From DATHTC01 sp963746805 (GTDB lineage Bacteria > Actinomycetota > Thermoleophilia > Gaiellales > Gaiellaceae), in assembly GCA_963746805.1 (NCBI GenBank), contig CAVVCQ010000008.1, positions 1,283,887 to 1,347,886 on the forward strand: a stretch of 64,000 nt of DNA, read 5' to 3'. The notes beneath the pieces are model-generated. The model was not told the origin of the DNA. It ran no database searches and was given only the letters and a program-made list of their open reading frames with translations. Position numbers and translations under genes: made by a program. Positions 1 through 8,809 of this stretch are shown here, in pieces; within the stretch, counting starts at the first letter, position 1, and each line of letters begins with the position of its first letter.

Positions 1-2063
1 GGCACTCCGACGCCTCGCGCCGCAGGGGTGGGTCGGCTTCGAGGCGGCCGCCTCGGACGTGATGGCCGGGCAGATGTACATCGGGATGATGGAAGGCCGC
101 GTCCAGGAGATCGCGCAGCACATGATCGGGCGACCGATCGCGTGGCTGTTCCCCGCGTTCGAGGAGGCGCTGTGGGCGGGGCAGCATCCGCAGAGCCCGA
201 AGGGCCTCCTCGACGCGCTGCTCCCGTTCGTCGAGGCGCGCCAGGTGGTCGTGCTGGCCGAGATCGACGCGACGGCGTTCGCGTTGCTCGCCCAGATGCG
301 TCCGCGCGTCGTGCGCGCGTTCGAGGTGATCCGGCTGCCGCCGATGGGCGAGGAGGAGGCGATCGCGGTGGCGGTGTCGTACGTCGAGTCCCGCGCCCTC
401 GCTGTCCCGAGGGAGACGCTGCGGGAGGCGCTCGACCTCGCGACCCACTACCTGCCCGGCACCGCTGCTCCGGGCAACGTCCTCCGCTTGCTCGAGCTGA
501 CCCTGCAGCGCGGCGAGCGGCTCGGGCAGGTGGAGGTCACGCCGCAGACGACGACGGACACTCTCTCCGAGGCCACCGGGTTGCCGCTGCGCGTCCTCGA
601 TCCGCGCGTCCCGCTCGACCTCGAGGGGGTGCGCGCGTTCTTCGCCGGCCGCGTGCTCGGGCAGCCCGAGGCCGTCGACTGCCTCGTCGATCGGATCGCC
701 CTCGTGAAGGCCGGCCTCACCGATCCCACCAAGCCGCTCGGCGTCTTCCTCTTCGTCGGGCCGACGGGCACGGGGAAGACCGAGATCGCGAAGGCGCTCG
801 CCGAGTACCTGTTCGGGTCGGCCGGGCGGCTCGTGCGGCTCGACATGTCCGAGTTCCAGACGCCCGAGAGCCTCGAGCGCCTGCTGTCGGACAGCAGCAT
901 GGAATCGAACGCCGCGGCTGCGGCGCGAGCTGATGCGCGAGCTGGTCGAGCTCGAGCTGACACGGACGCTCGGGCGGCGCGGCTTCCGGGCGCAGCCATG
1001 GGCGGTGGAGTGGGACGACGCGGCGATCGACTTCCTCGTCGACCGCGGCTTCAGCGCGGAGCTCGGCGCCCGGCCGCTGAAGCGCGCGATCGAGCAGCAC
1101 CTGCTCGCACCGCTGGCGAAGACGATCGTCGAGCGGCGCTTCCCCGAAGGGGATCAGTTCCTCTTCATCACGGCGTCCGCGAGCGCCGGCATCCGGGTGC
1201 GGTTCGTGGACCCCGACGCCGATCCGGCGCCTGCTGCTGCGGCTCCGGGCGGCGAGTGGACGCTCGCCGCGCTGGCGCTCGACGGTGGAGGCGCGGCCGG
1301 TGCGGCCGCGTTCGCCCTCGGTCAGCTCGAGCGCGTCGAGGGGCGGCTCGAGCCCTGGCGCGCCCGGAAGGAGGAGGCGCTCGCCGCGACGCTCGAGCCC
1401 GGGTTCTGGGACGCGGCCGATCGCGCGACCCTGGGGACGATCGAGCTGCTCGACCGGATCGAAGCGGCATTCGGGACCGCGCGGCGCCTGGGGGCGCGCC
1501 TCGAGCGGCGCGCCGGCGGGGCAGACGTCGTGCGCCTCGTGGCCGAGCGGCTGTACCTCCTCGACGCGGCGCTCGACGCGCTCGAGGCGGACGAGGCGCC
1601 GGATGCGCTCGTCCGCGTCCGCTCGTCACCGTCGTCGGTCGACCCGACGGCTGCCGCCGCCTTCGCGGACGAGGTCCGCACGATGTACCGCCGCTGGGCG
1701 AGCCTGCGCGGCATGCGCCTCCACGAGCTCGACGCAGGGCTCGGGGTCGCCGGCCTGGGCGCGTACCGGATCCTCCGGCGAGAGGCCGGCCTGCACGTCC
1801 TCGAGCTGCCGGGTGAGCATCGGACGTTCGCCCGGATCGCGGCACACGTGCTCGTCTCGCCGTGGCCCGTGGCGGCCACCGTCGAGGAGGTCGCTGCGTC
1901 AGCCGCCGCCGACGCCGTCGAGGACACCGGCGAGATCCGGGTCGTGCGGCGGTATCGGCGAGAGCCGTCCCCGCTCGTCCGCGACAGCCGGGGCTGGCGC
2001 ACCGGTCGGATCGACGACGTCCTCGGCGGCGCCTTCGACCTTCTCGGCGACGCCGGCGAGTAG
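1..2063 (+). CDS. ClpB-like AAA+ ATPase fused to a release-factor-2-like domain without GGQ (5' partial, internal segment missing)
   Basis: The frame is open from the left edge to about base 895 and resumes in another frame from about 905 to the stop at 2061-2063. The first part resembles ClpA/ClpB unfoldases: a degenerate first ATPase module (YIGMMEGR where ClpB has YRGEFEER), then a second with intact Walker A GPTGTGKT (758-781) and LDMSEF. The second part begins in the D2 small domain (SAELGARPLKRAIEQ). The last ~280 residues resemble peptide chain release factor 2: EPGFWD in a helical region, TMYRRWASLRGM, REAGLHVLELP, and a tail with PSPLVRDSRGWRTG and VLGG. No GGQ-containing domain is present. 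Roughly 130 residues expected between SLERLL and LMRELV (Walker B, sensor 1) are absent, either a real deletion or an assembly collapse. The function of the fusion is unknown; the ATPase and RF2 assignments rest on motif recognition. Confidence 0.75.
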
Positions 2064-2933
2064 CGCCGCGCCGAGCGCGACCGCCAGGAGCTGCGGCGCG
2101 ATCCAGTACCAGCCGTGCCGCTCCGGGTCGAGGAGGAGCCGGACGGCCACGACGGCCCCGGCGGCCGCGACGCCGCCCGCGACCGAGCGTCGGCTCGCGA
2201 GCACGATGGCGGCACCCACGGTCACGGCCAGGACGCCCTGGGCGAGCCGGAGGCTCCAGGGGAACTCGCCGTTCGCGAGGAGCGAGACGGGCGTGCCGTC
2301 GGCGATCCTCCAGCGGTACTCCGCCATGCGGAAGTCGCCGGCGAGGACGAACGGGAGGTAGAGGGCCGCCGCCACGGCCAGGGCGCCCGCCGCGGCCCGG
2401 AGCGCGGCTCGAAGCGGCAGCGCCAGCAGCAGCGGCAGGCCGAGCAACCCCCACGTCTCGAGCCCCGCAGAGGCGCCGACGAGGAGCGCCGCGCGCCCGC
2501 TCCGGCCGCGGCGCGCGTCGAGGTACGCGTTGAGCCAGAGCAGGGGGACGAGAAGCTGGGCGGCATGGCCGCTCGCGTACGCGAACGACGGCAGCCCGAG
2601 GGCGAGCACGAGGGTCGTCCCGCCCGCCGCGAGCAGCGTCCGGTGCGGGTGCCCGGCGGCGAGACGCCACAACGTCACCGCCACGAGCATCGAGCCGCCC
2701 GCGACGGTGAGCCACGGCAGCGCGGGGCCTGCGACGCGAATCGCCGCGAGCCACAGCGGCCCGACCTGCAGGCTCGGGTCGGCGTAGACGTCGAGCCCGA
2801 ACCGGCCTGCGGCCTGCGCGAAGTAGGGCAGGTCGTTCAGCGCCTCGTCGCCGCGCGAGGCGGCGCGGGCAGAGAGGGCCGCAGCGAGCGTCGCGGGGAC
2901 GAGCCACGGGCCGAGGGAGCGGACGCGGCTCAC
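1899..2933 (-). CDS. polytopic membrane protein, probable GT87/DUF2029-like
   Basis: A 344-residue hydrophobic protein with about eight predicted membrane segments, starting at a GTG. A GATGCT box lies 6 bases upstream of the start, the spacing seen at other leaderless starts here. The early DLPYFAQAAGRFGLDVYAD region resembles the first periplasmic loop of polyprenol-phosphate-dependent mannosyltransferase-like proteins, but no catalytic residue can be assigned. Its last ~50 residues (after AGVAEKVEG) overlap the 3' end of the ATPase/RF2 gene tail to tail by 165 bases and look like antisense extension; the true stop may have been lost through an indel. Confidence 0.6.
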   Translation of the reverse strand: MSRVRSLGPWLVPATLAAALSARAASRGDEALNDLPYFAQAAGRFGLDVYADPSLQVGPLWLAAIRVAGPALPWLTVAGGSMLVAVTLWRLAAGHPHRTLLAAGGTTLVLALGLPSFAYASGHAAQLLVPLLWLNAYLDARRGRSGRAALLVGASAGLETWGLLGLPLLLALPLRAALRAAAGALAVAAALYLPFVLAGDFRMAEYRWRIADGTPVSLLANGEFPWSLRLAQGVLAVTVGAAIVLASRRSVAGGVAAAGAVVAVRLLLDPERHGWYWIAPQLLAVALGAALLAGVAEKVEGAAEDVVDPTGAPAPAVADERGRLSPIPPHDPDLAGVLDGVGGG

Positions 2934-2979
2934 GCCTGGAGCATCGGCGCCCCGGCTGCCCCGCTTGAGGCAGAAACGA

Positions 2980-3006
2980 CGGAGGGCGCCACGCGGGCGC
3001 CCTCCG
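2980..3006 (-). terminator. rho-independent-type terminator of the pilin gene
   Basis: Perfect 11-base-pair arms (CGGAGGGCGCC / GGCGCCCTCCG) around a 5-base loop, 23 bases past the pilin stop codon. On the minus strand the hairpin is followed by TCGTTTCTG, a short T-rich stretch. Confidence 0.75.
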
Positions 3007-3029
3007 ACAGTCCGATCAGACGTGCCTGA

Positions 3030-3428
3030 CTAGCAGACGCCCGTGACGATCGCGCTGCTCGGGCCGCCCTTGTGCCAGTTCTTGCCGCCGACCGAGCCCT
3101 CGATGCAGTAGCTGGTCGACGTGGCGCGGACGACCTGGAAGCCGCGGAGGCCCTGGTCGTACGCGGTCTTGAGGTTGGCCGACGTCATGCCGGTGTACCC
3201 GCGGGACACGCCCGTGAGAATGTTGTCGGCGTTGTACGCCTCGACGGCCGGCACCGCCGCGCGGACGTTCGCCTGCGCCGCCTTGTCGTTCGCGCGGTCG
3301 CGGAACGAGAGGTACGACGGCACGGCGATCGCGAGCAGGATGCCGATGATGATGATGACGACGAGAAGCTCGATGAGGGTGAAACCGCTCTCCTCACGAG
3401 CCAGTCGCTGCTGAAGCTTCGAAAGCAT
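3030..3428 (-). CDS. type IV pilin-like major subunit
   Basis: A 132-residue prepilin with the class III signal: a short basic leader, then G|FTLIELLVV with Glu at +5, the site for prepilin peptidase cleavage and N-methylation, followed by a ~20-residue hydrophobic helix. The ATG at 3428 is chosen because AAGGAGAG lies just upstream (3431-3440), one of the few clear Shine-Dalgarno sites in the window; a longer in-frame extension lacks such a site. Two cysteines near the C-terminus (SYCIEG and the final residue) could form the usual pilin disulfide loop. No assembly ATPase, platform protein or prepilin peptidase is nearby, so it must use machinery encoded elsewhere. A terminator follows. Confidence 0.9.
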   Translation of the reverse strand: MLSKLQQRLAREESGFTLIELLVVIIIIGILLAIAVPSYLSFRDRANDKAAQANVRAAVPAVEAYNADNILTGVSRGYTGMTSANLKTAYDQGLRGFQVVRATSTSYCIEGSVGGKNWHKGGPSSAIVTGVC

Positions 3429-3513
3429 TCGCTCTCCTTGTAGGCGGGGCAAATCGGTGGCCCCGCACCTATCGGACGCGCGCGCGCGCCGCGATCCACC
3501 CTCGAACGAGTGA

Positions 3514-5634
3514 TCAATCCCCCGCGGTGGGGGATCCGGGGGTGGTCGCATCCCCCATCCTGGGGACGAACACGGGCTTCTCGGCGAGCACGCTCACCCG
3601 GCGCTCCCCCGCGTAGCCGATGGTGTCGCTTGCGAGGTGCACGGTCCATTGCCTGCGCGCGTCGACCGGGAGCTCGATCACCGTGTCCTTTCCGGGCTCG
3701 ACGACGACGTCCCTGGAGACGCCGTCGCCACGCAGGCTGAGCGGGATCGCCTCGGTGCCGGCGGGCATCGAGAACGTCAGGCGGAGCATGCCGCGCAGCC
3801 GCTCGCCGGGGCGTTCGGGCCAGAGCGAGACGTGGGCCTCCGCCGCGAGCCAGCCGTCGGCGTAGAGGCCGTCGGCGAGCTGGCGCACCCGCACCGGGCC
3901 GGTCGGCTCGACGACGAGGAAGTCGGGCCGCGACGGGAGCTCGCGCACGCCCGCCAGCGCGATCTGCGAGCCCCACGTCTGCAGCACCAGCGGCCCCGTG
4001 GGGGCGCCGTCGTTCACGAGCAGGCGGCCGTCCCGCTCGATCGTCACGTCGTCGACCTGGAAGTTGTCGATCGCCGTCTCGTGGAGGGCGCCGAAGCGCG
4101 TGATCTCCCGGTTCCAGAAGAGGTGCAGGAAGGCGCGACCGGGATCGGCGTGCGGGAGGTGGACCATGGTCGCGGGCCGGTCGAGCACGCGGTCGACCCA
4201 GCCCGGGTCGTCCTCGAGGTAGTCGGCGCGCAGGTTGGCCGTGTTGGCGTGGTCGGCGGCGGCCGCGCCGGCGGTGAGGGCGGCGGCGCAGAGCAGTGTC
4301 GTCCCCACGACCGGCCAGAACGCCCGAGCCGGCCGGAACGCCGCGGCAGCGGCGCCGACCGCGAGGAGCGCTGCCAGGACGGCGACGAGCAGCGATGCGT
4401 CGGCCGCGCCGATGCTGCGCTCGACGTGTGCGACGGCGCGGAGCGTCGGCGAGTCGGTCGCGCCCTGCGCCTGTGTGTACCCGGCGAGCGGCACCACGGC
4501 CGAGAGGGCGAGGAGCCCGCCCGCGAGCAGCGCCGCGAGCCGGCGCCGCGGCATCCCGCGTCGCAGCTCCAGCGCGAACGCGATCGCGAGCAAGGTCAGG
4601 AGCCCGAAGAGGTAGCGCTCGTGCACCCGCGACTCGGCGTCGTTGCCGTTCGCGGAGAAGAGGGCCGCCTGGCCGACGAGGCAGGCGGCGAGGCCGACGG
4701 TGAGCGCCGCGAAGGCCCGCTCGGCACGGGACTCGGGCCGGACGAGCGCCCAGGCGAGGCCGCACAGTCCGGCCGGCACGATCAGGAGCCCCGCGGCGTA
4801 GGCGAGGATCATCGTGTCGTTGCCGGCCCAGAGCAGGATCCGCTGCGGGTCCCACGCCAGGTCGAAGATGCCGCCGTAGTAGCCGAGCATCCGCTTCGGC
4901 CCGAGGGCGAGGCTGGCGACGAGCGGCAGCCCCAGCGCGACGAGGGTCAGCCGGAACCGGGCCGCGACGCGGCGCACGCTCCCGCGTTCGACGAGGAACG
5001 CGGCAGCGAGAAAGATCACCGGCAGGACGACGTACTGCACCCGCGCGAGCGTCGTCAGCCCCGCCACGGCGAGGAAGAGGGCCTGGCGGCGCCCCGTCGG
5101 CCGGTCGAGCGCACGCACGCCCGTCAGCACGGCCGTGAGCATCAGCGGGTAGGCGACCGGGTCGGCGAGCATCGAGGACGCGTAGGTCAGGCCCGGCCAG
5201 GCGAGCGCCAGCGCGGACACACCGAGCGACGCACGCTGGTCGAGGCCGACGTGGCGGGCGAGCGCATAGGCCGGGATCGCGGCGAGCGAGACGGCGAGCG
5301 CGTGCATCCCCTGCGTCAGCCGGTAGGCGAGCTCCGGGTCGCCGGCCAGCCAGAACGGGGCGGCGAGGAGCGGCTCGAGGATCGCCGGGAACGCGGCCGT
5401 GACGCCGCGAACGCTCGGCAGCCCGGTGGTCGCGATCCCGTGCGCGAGCGTCGGGTAGATGTACTCGTCCGGCAGGTACGACGGCGTCGCGTGCACCGAG
5501 GCGAGCAGCCAGCGCGCCGCGAAGGAGACGCCGACGAGCAGCCCGAGGACTGCGTGCGCGGGGAGCGCGACGGCCCGCGGCCGCGCGAGCGCAGGCGGGG
5601 CCGCGGCGGCCGGCGTGGCGGCGTCGACTGCCAT
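3514..5634 (-). CDS. large membrane protein, glycosyltransferase-like (GT-C fold)
   Basis: About 706 residues from the ATG at 5634. The N-terminal half has ten or more membrane helices with a first external loop HATPSYLPDEYIYPTLAHG, where the Asp-Glu pair resembles the acidic pair of GT-C lipid-linked sugar transferases. The C-terminal ~250 residues form a soluble, probably extracytoplasmic domain of beta-rich composition. The longer frame upstream of 5634 is antisense to the YbaK gene and was excluded. The two genes are divergent. Donor and acceptor are unknown. Confidence 0.7.
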   Translation of the reverse strand: MAVDAATPAAAAPPALARPRAVALPAHAVLGLLVGVSFAARWLLASVHATPSYLPDEYIYPTLAHGIATTGLPSVRGVTAAFPAILEPLLAAPFWLAGDPELAYRLTQGMHALAVSLAAIPAYALARHVGLDQRASLGVSALALAWPGLTYASSMLADPVAYPLMLTAVLTGVRALDRPTGRRQALFLAVAGLTTLARVQYVVLPVIFLAAAFLVERGSVRRVAARFRLTLVALGLPLVASLALGPKRMLGYYGGIFDLAWDPQRILLWAGNDTMILAYAAGLLIVPAGLCGLAWALVRPESRAERAFAALTVGLAACLVGQAALFSANGNDAESRVHERYLFGLLTLLAIAFALELRRGMPRRRLAALLAGGLLALSAVVPLAGYTQAQGATDSPTLRAVAHVERSIGAADASLLVAVLAALLAVGAAAAAFRPARAFWPVVGTTLLCAAALTAGAAAADHANTANLRADYLEDDPGWVDRVLDRPATMVHLPHADPGRAFLHLFWNREITRFGALHETAIDNFQVDDVTIERDGRLLVNDGAPTGPLVLQTWGSQIALAGVRELPSRPDFLVVEPTGPVRVRQLADGLYADGWLAAEAHVSLWPERPGERLRGMLRLTFSMPAGTEAIPLSLRGDGVSRDVVVEPGKDTVIELPVDARRQWTVHLASDTIGYAGERRVSVLAEKPVFVPRMGDATTPGSPTAGD
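3517..3535 (-). terminator. possible terminator overlapping the 3' end of the membrane protein gene
   Basis: Inverted repeat ATCCCCC-gcggt-GGGGGAT immediately before and into the TGA stop of the gene ending at 3514. Only a weak T-rich tail follows on the minus strand, so termination is plausible but unproven. Confidence 0.4.
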
Positions 5635-5713
5635 GCCTTCGCTATCGGCAGGGGCCGCGCGCGGCTCAAGCGTTGGGCATACGATCGAGGCTCCGGCTAG
5701 CGAGGAGGAAGCG

Positions 5714-6187
5714 ATGACCGACATGAAGGCAGGCGCTCTGGGCGCCGCGCTCACCAAGGCCGGGATCGGGTTCGACGTGCTCGACCACGACCGCACGGAC
5801 ACCGCCGTCCTGGAGGCCGCTGCGCTCGGGCTCCGGCCCTCCGAGGTCGCGAAGACGATCGTCGTCCGGACGCCGGACGGCGACATGCGCGTCGTGATCA
5901 CGTCGGGCGACCGCATCGACATGCACCTGCTCCGAGAGCTCGTCGGCGGGGGCAAGGACGTGCGCCTCGCGACCGAGGACGAGCTGGCGAGCGACTATCC
6001 GGAGTTCGAGCTCGGCGCGGTGCCGCCCGTGGGTGGCAAGCCGGATGCCGTGCTCGTGGACCGCCGCGTCGCCGGGCGCGAGACGGTCGTGCTCGAGGCC
6101 GGGGTGCACGACCAGTCGATTCGCATCGAGGTCGCCGACCTCGTACGCGTGACCGACGCCAGGGTCGTCGACGTCGTCGAGGGCTGA
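5714..6187 (+). CDS. YbaK/ProX-type aminoacyl-tRNA deacylase domain protein
   Basis: A 157-residue single-domain protein of the YbaK/EbsC family, which hydrolyses mischarged tRNAs such as Cys-tRNA(Pro). Family features are FDVLDHDRTDTAVLEAAALG near the N-terminus, the KTIVVRTPDG strand with the family's conserved lysine, and PPVGG near residue 110. The ATG at 5714 is preceded by GAGGAGGAA (5702-5710), a strong ribosome-binding site, and a TACGAT box lies at 5680-5685. Its TGA abuts the stop of the convergent flippase gene, forming TGATCA. It is unrelated to the polysaccharide genes around it. Confidence 0.85.
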   Translation: MTDMKAGALGAALTKAGIGFDVLDHDRTDTAVLEAAALGLRPSEVAKTIVVRTPDGDMRVVITSGDRIDMHLLRELVGGGKDVRLATEDELASDYPEFELGAVPPVGGKPDAVLVDRRVAGRETVVLEAGVHDQSIRIEVADLVRVTDARVVDVVEG

Positions 6188-7606
6188 TCAGGCGGAGCGG
6201 AGACGGGCGAGCGTGCGCAGGCGCGCCCGCTCGCCCGGGAGCAGGAACCCGAGGGGCAGCAGCACGAGCGGGTAGGCGGCCGCGAGCAGGATCGCGACGC
6301 CGAGCGGCACGTCGAGCGCCTTCGCGACGACGACGAGTGCGACGCCCGCCGCGAGCGCCGTCCCAACGCGCCGCCACTGGTACGGCACGGGGTAGACCCG
6401 CCGCGCCCACCAGGCCATCCCGACGAACAGGAGCGCATACGAGGCGACCGTCGAGGCGGCTGCCCCCTCCATGCCGTACTCCGGGATGAGCACGAGGTTC
6501 AGCGCGACGTTGAGCACGGCCGCGGCGCCCGTGATCACCCAGTTGAACTCCGTCCGCTTCGCGCGGCCGACCCCGATCGAGATGACGACGTAGCCGGCGA
6601 AGATCGCCGACGCGAACGCGAGCGGGGCGACGACGCGTTCGCCCGCGTAGAACTGCTCCGTCGCAAGCAGCCGCACGAGCCACGGCGCCAGCACGCCGAG
6701 CGCGACCGCGAGCCAGGTCGCGACGACCACGAGGTACGTGAGCACGAACGCGTACGTCCCGCGCGCCTCCGCGTCGTCCTCGATCGAGTAGGCGAACGCC
6801 GGCCACGCGGCGCGGAAGGCGGTCAGGAGCAGCACCATCGCCGACGCGATTCGCGCGCCGATCTCGTACAGCCCGACCTCGGCCAACGAGGCCAGGTGGG
6901 ACGAGGAAGAACCGGTCGGAGAAGCCGACCACGATCAGCGCGAGCGCGGAGGGGACGAGCGGCAGCCCGAAGCGCTGCATCCGGCGCAGCAGCGGGCGGT
7001 CGAGCTCGAGGCCGAGCTGCTCGCGGCGGTAGCCCAGCAGGGCCGTGTACACGAGCAGCGTCCCGGTGAAGTTCCCGGCGACGACGCCGACGGCGCCCCA
7101 CTCGAGGACGATCACGAAGAGGACGGTCGCGCCGACGGTGATCGCGATGTTCACGAGGCTCGCCGCGAGGAAGGCCCAGGCGCGCTGCTCGACGCGGAAC
7201 ACGGCGGTGAGCTGCTCGTAGTTCATCTGCGCCCAGAGGCCGACGAAGGCGGCGCGGACGAGCGTCGGGTCGTCGATCCCGAGCAGTCGCCCGATCGGCT
7301 CGGCCAGGAGCAGTCCTGCGACGAGGCCGGCCGTGGCGGCGGCCATCGTGTACCAGAACGACGTCCGCAGCACCGTGCGCCGGTGCGCGGGATCGGGCGA
7401 GTCGAAGGTGAAGCGGAAGAAGGCGCTCGAGATCCCGCCGCGGAGGATCGTCACGAGCACCGCCGTGAGGGCGACGACGACGCCGACGGCGCCGAGGTCG
7501 GTCGGGTCGAGGTAGCGCGTGTAGATCGGGAGCAGGAAGACGGCGATGAGGCGGGAGACGATCCCGCCGAGGCCGTAGATCGCGGACTGGCCCGCGAGCT
7601 GCTTCA
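6188..7606 (-). CDS. polysaccharide flippase (Wzx/MOP superfamily), frameshifted
   Basis: Two frames combine into a ~470-residue protein with 12-14 membrane helices typical of O-antigen/teichoic-acid flippases (AIYGLGGIVSRLIAVFLLP at the N-terminus; later EVGLYEIGARIASAMVLL). One extra base in CCCACC at about 6894-6899 shifts the frame between DRFFLV and HLASLAEVGLY. The only workable start close to the preceding stop is a TTG at 7606, 20 bases downstream of the glycosyltransferase stop, so it is the last gene of the operon running from 12493. It should move the lipid-linked repeat unit across the membrane. Confidence 0.85.
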
Positions 7607-7626
7607 AGCCGTGTGCCCGAGCACAG

Positions 7627-8555
7627 CTAGAGGCGAGCGTAGAGGGCGAGCAGGCGGTCGGCGACCCGCTCGAGGTCGTGCACACGTTCGACGTAGGCGC
7701 GGCTCTCGGCTCCCACGCGCCGGCGGAGCGCCGGGTCGACGACGAGCGGCCGCAGCGCCTCGCGCAGCGTCTCCTTCGTCGTCGGGACGAGCGGGACGCG
7801 GGTGCCGAAGGCCTCCTCGGTGCGGCGCACGGCCTCGTCGTGGAGGAAGGTCACGACCGGCTTGCCCAGCGCCATCGCCTCGATCGCGAAGACGCCGTAC
7901 CAGCCCGCGTTGAGCTGGTCGACGACCACGTCCGCGGCGCGGTAGCGCTCGAAGGCCTCGTCGTGGTGCAGACCCTCGACGAGCTCGAGGTCGGCGTCGA
8001 GCCCCTCCACGGCCGCGAGCACGTGCTCGGTGCCCTTGCGGCGGCGCGACGAGGGCGCGTGGACGATCACCGGACGCGTGCGGTCGCCCGGCGGCGCCGG
8101 CGTCGATCGCGCCGACGTCGATCCCGGGCGGGATCACCTCCGCCTCCGGCACCCAGCGGATCGCGTCGTAGGAGCCGACGACCTGCGCGCCGGCCTTCCG
8201 CCCCGCCGCGAGCTGCTCCGGCGTCTTGCCGCGGATGTCCGAGCCGAGGTAGTGCATCACGGACTTCCGCCGCAGCGCCCGCAGCAGCGGGTACTGCAGC
8301 GACTGCGGCACGAGCGTGAGCCCGAAGTAGAAGTGGAACACGTCGGTGCGCGGAAGCAGCCGCGCGAGCGCGCGCCACTGCTGCAGCTGGCGCCGCGCGA
8401 AGCGAGCCGTGCCGGTCGAGGCTCACGTCCGCCTCCGGGTGGAGCCGGTAGCGCTCGAAGACGACGAGGCGAGCGTCGACGTCGCGCCGGCGCAGCGCCT
8501 GCACGTTCTGCCACGGGATCCCGGCCGTGTTCACCGGGGCGTGGACGACTCTCAT
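7627..8555 (-). CDS. GT4-family glycosyltransferase, frameshifted twice
   Basis: Three frames make one ~308-residue GT-B enzyme: MRVVHAPVNTAGIPWQNVQALRRR at the N-terminus, HYLGSDIRGKTPEQL in the middle, and VIVHAPSSRRRKGTEHV with AIEAMALGKPVV at the C-terminus, the EX7E-containing donor site of GT4 enzymes. Single extra bases at about 8400-8412 and 8095-8100 cause the shifts. The ATG at 8555 overlaps the upstream stop as ATGA, so translation is coupled. The sugar transferred is unknown. Confidence 0.8.
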
Positions 8556-8809
8556 CGGAGACGCGACAGGGCGTCCTCGATCCGGGCGTCGTCGTCGCCG
8601 AGATCGCGGAGCTGGCTGCTCGCGGCGACGCGCTCCACGGCCCGCAGGGCGAGGGCGCGGAGCTCCGGGTCGGTGCCGTGTCGCGCCACCTCCTCTGCCG
8701 CGGCCAGGGCGGACGAGCCCCACGGCTCCTCCACGTAGGAGCCCGGCAGGGCCTCGGCCACCTCCTCGAGCGCCTCGCGCAGCAGCTGGGGGTCGTCGAA
8801 GCCGGTCAC
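8552..8809 (-). CDS. small helical protein of unknown function
   Basis: 85 residues from a GTG at 8809 that overlaps the ATP-grasp stop (GTGA); it ends in an ATGA overlap with the glycosyltransferase. It is acidic, Ala/Leu/Glu-rich and probably all-helical (REALEEVAEALPG, LRALALRAVERVAAS), with no signal peptide or membrane segment. The tight coupling on both sides suggests it works with the ATP-grasp ligase or the GT4 enzyme. No family was recognised. Confidence 0.55.
   Translation of the reverse strand: MTGFDDPQLLREALEEVAEALPGSYVEEPWGSSALAAAEEVARHGTDPELRALALRAVERVAASSQLRDLGDDDARIEDALSRLR

Noticed and set aside
1168..2907. Long minus-strand open frame opposite the ATPase/RF2 gene
   Set aside because: Arg/Pro-rich composition without motifs; a high-GC shadow frame.
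3481..3495. GC-alternating run (CGCGCGCGCGC) near the pilin promoter as Z-DNA or a regulatory repeat
   Set aside because: Short, and expected by chance at this base composition.
3637..5700. 687-codon plus-strand open frame opposite the membrane protein
   Set aside because: Extremely charged and antisense to a clear polytopic protein.
7604..8341. A separate short glycosyltransferase or pseudogene remnants
   Set aside because: The pieces join as one GT4 enzyme after two single-base corrections.
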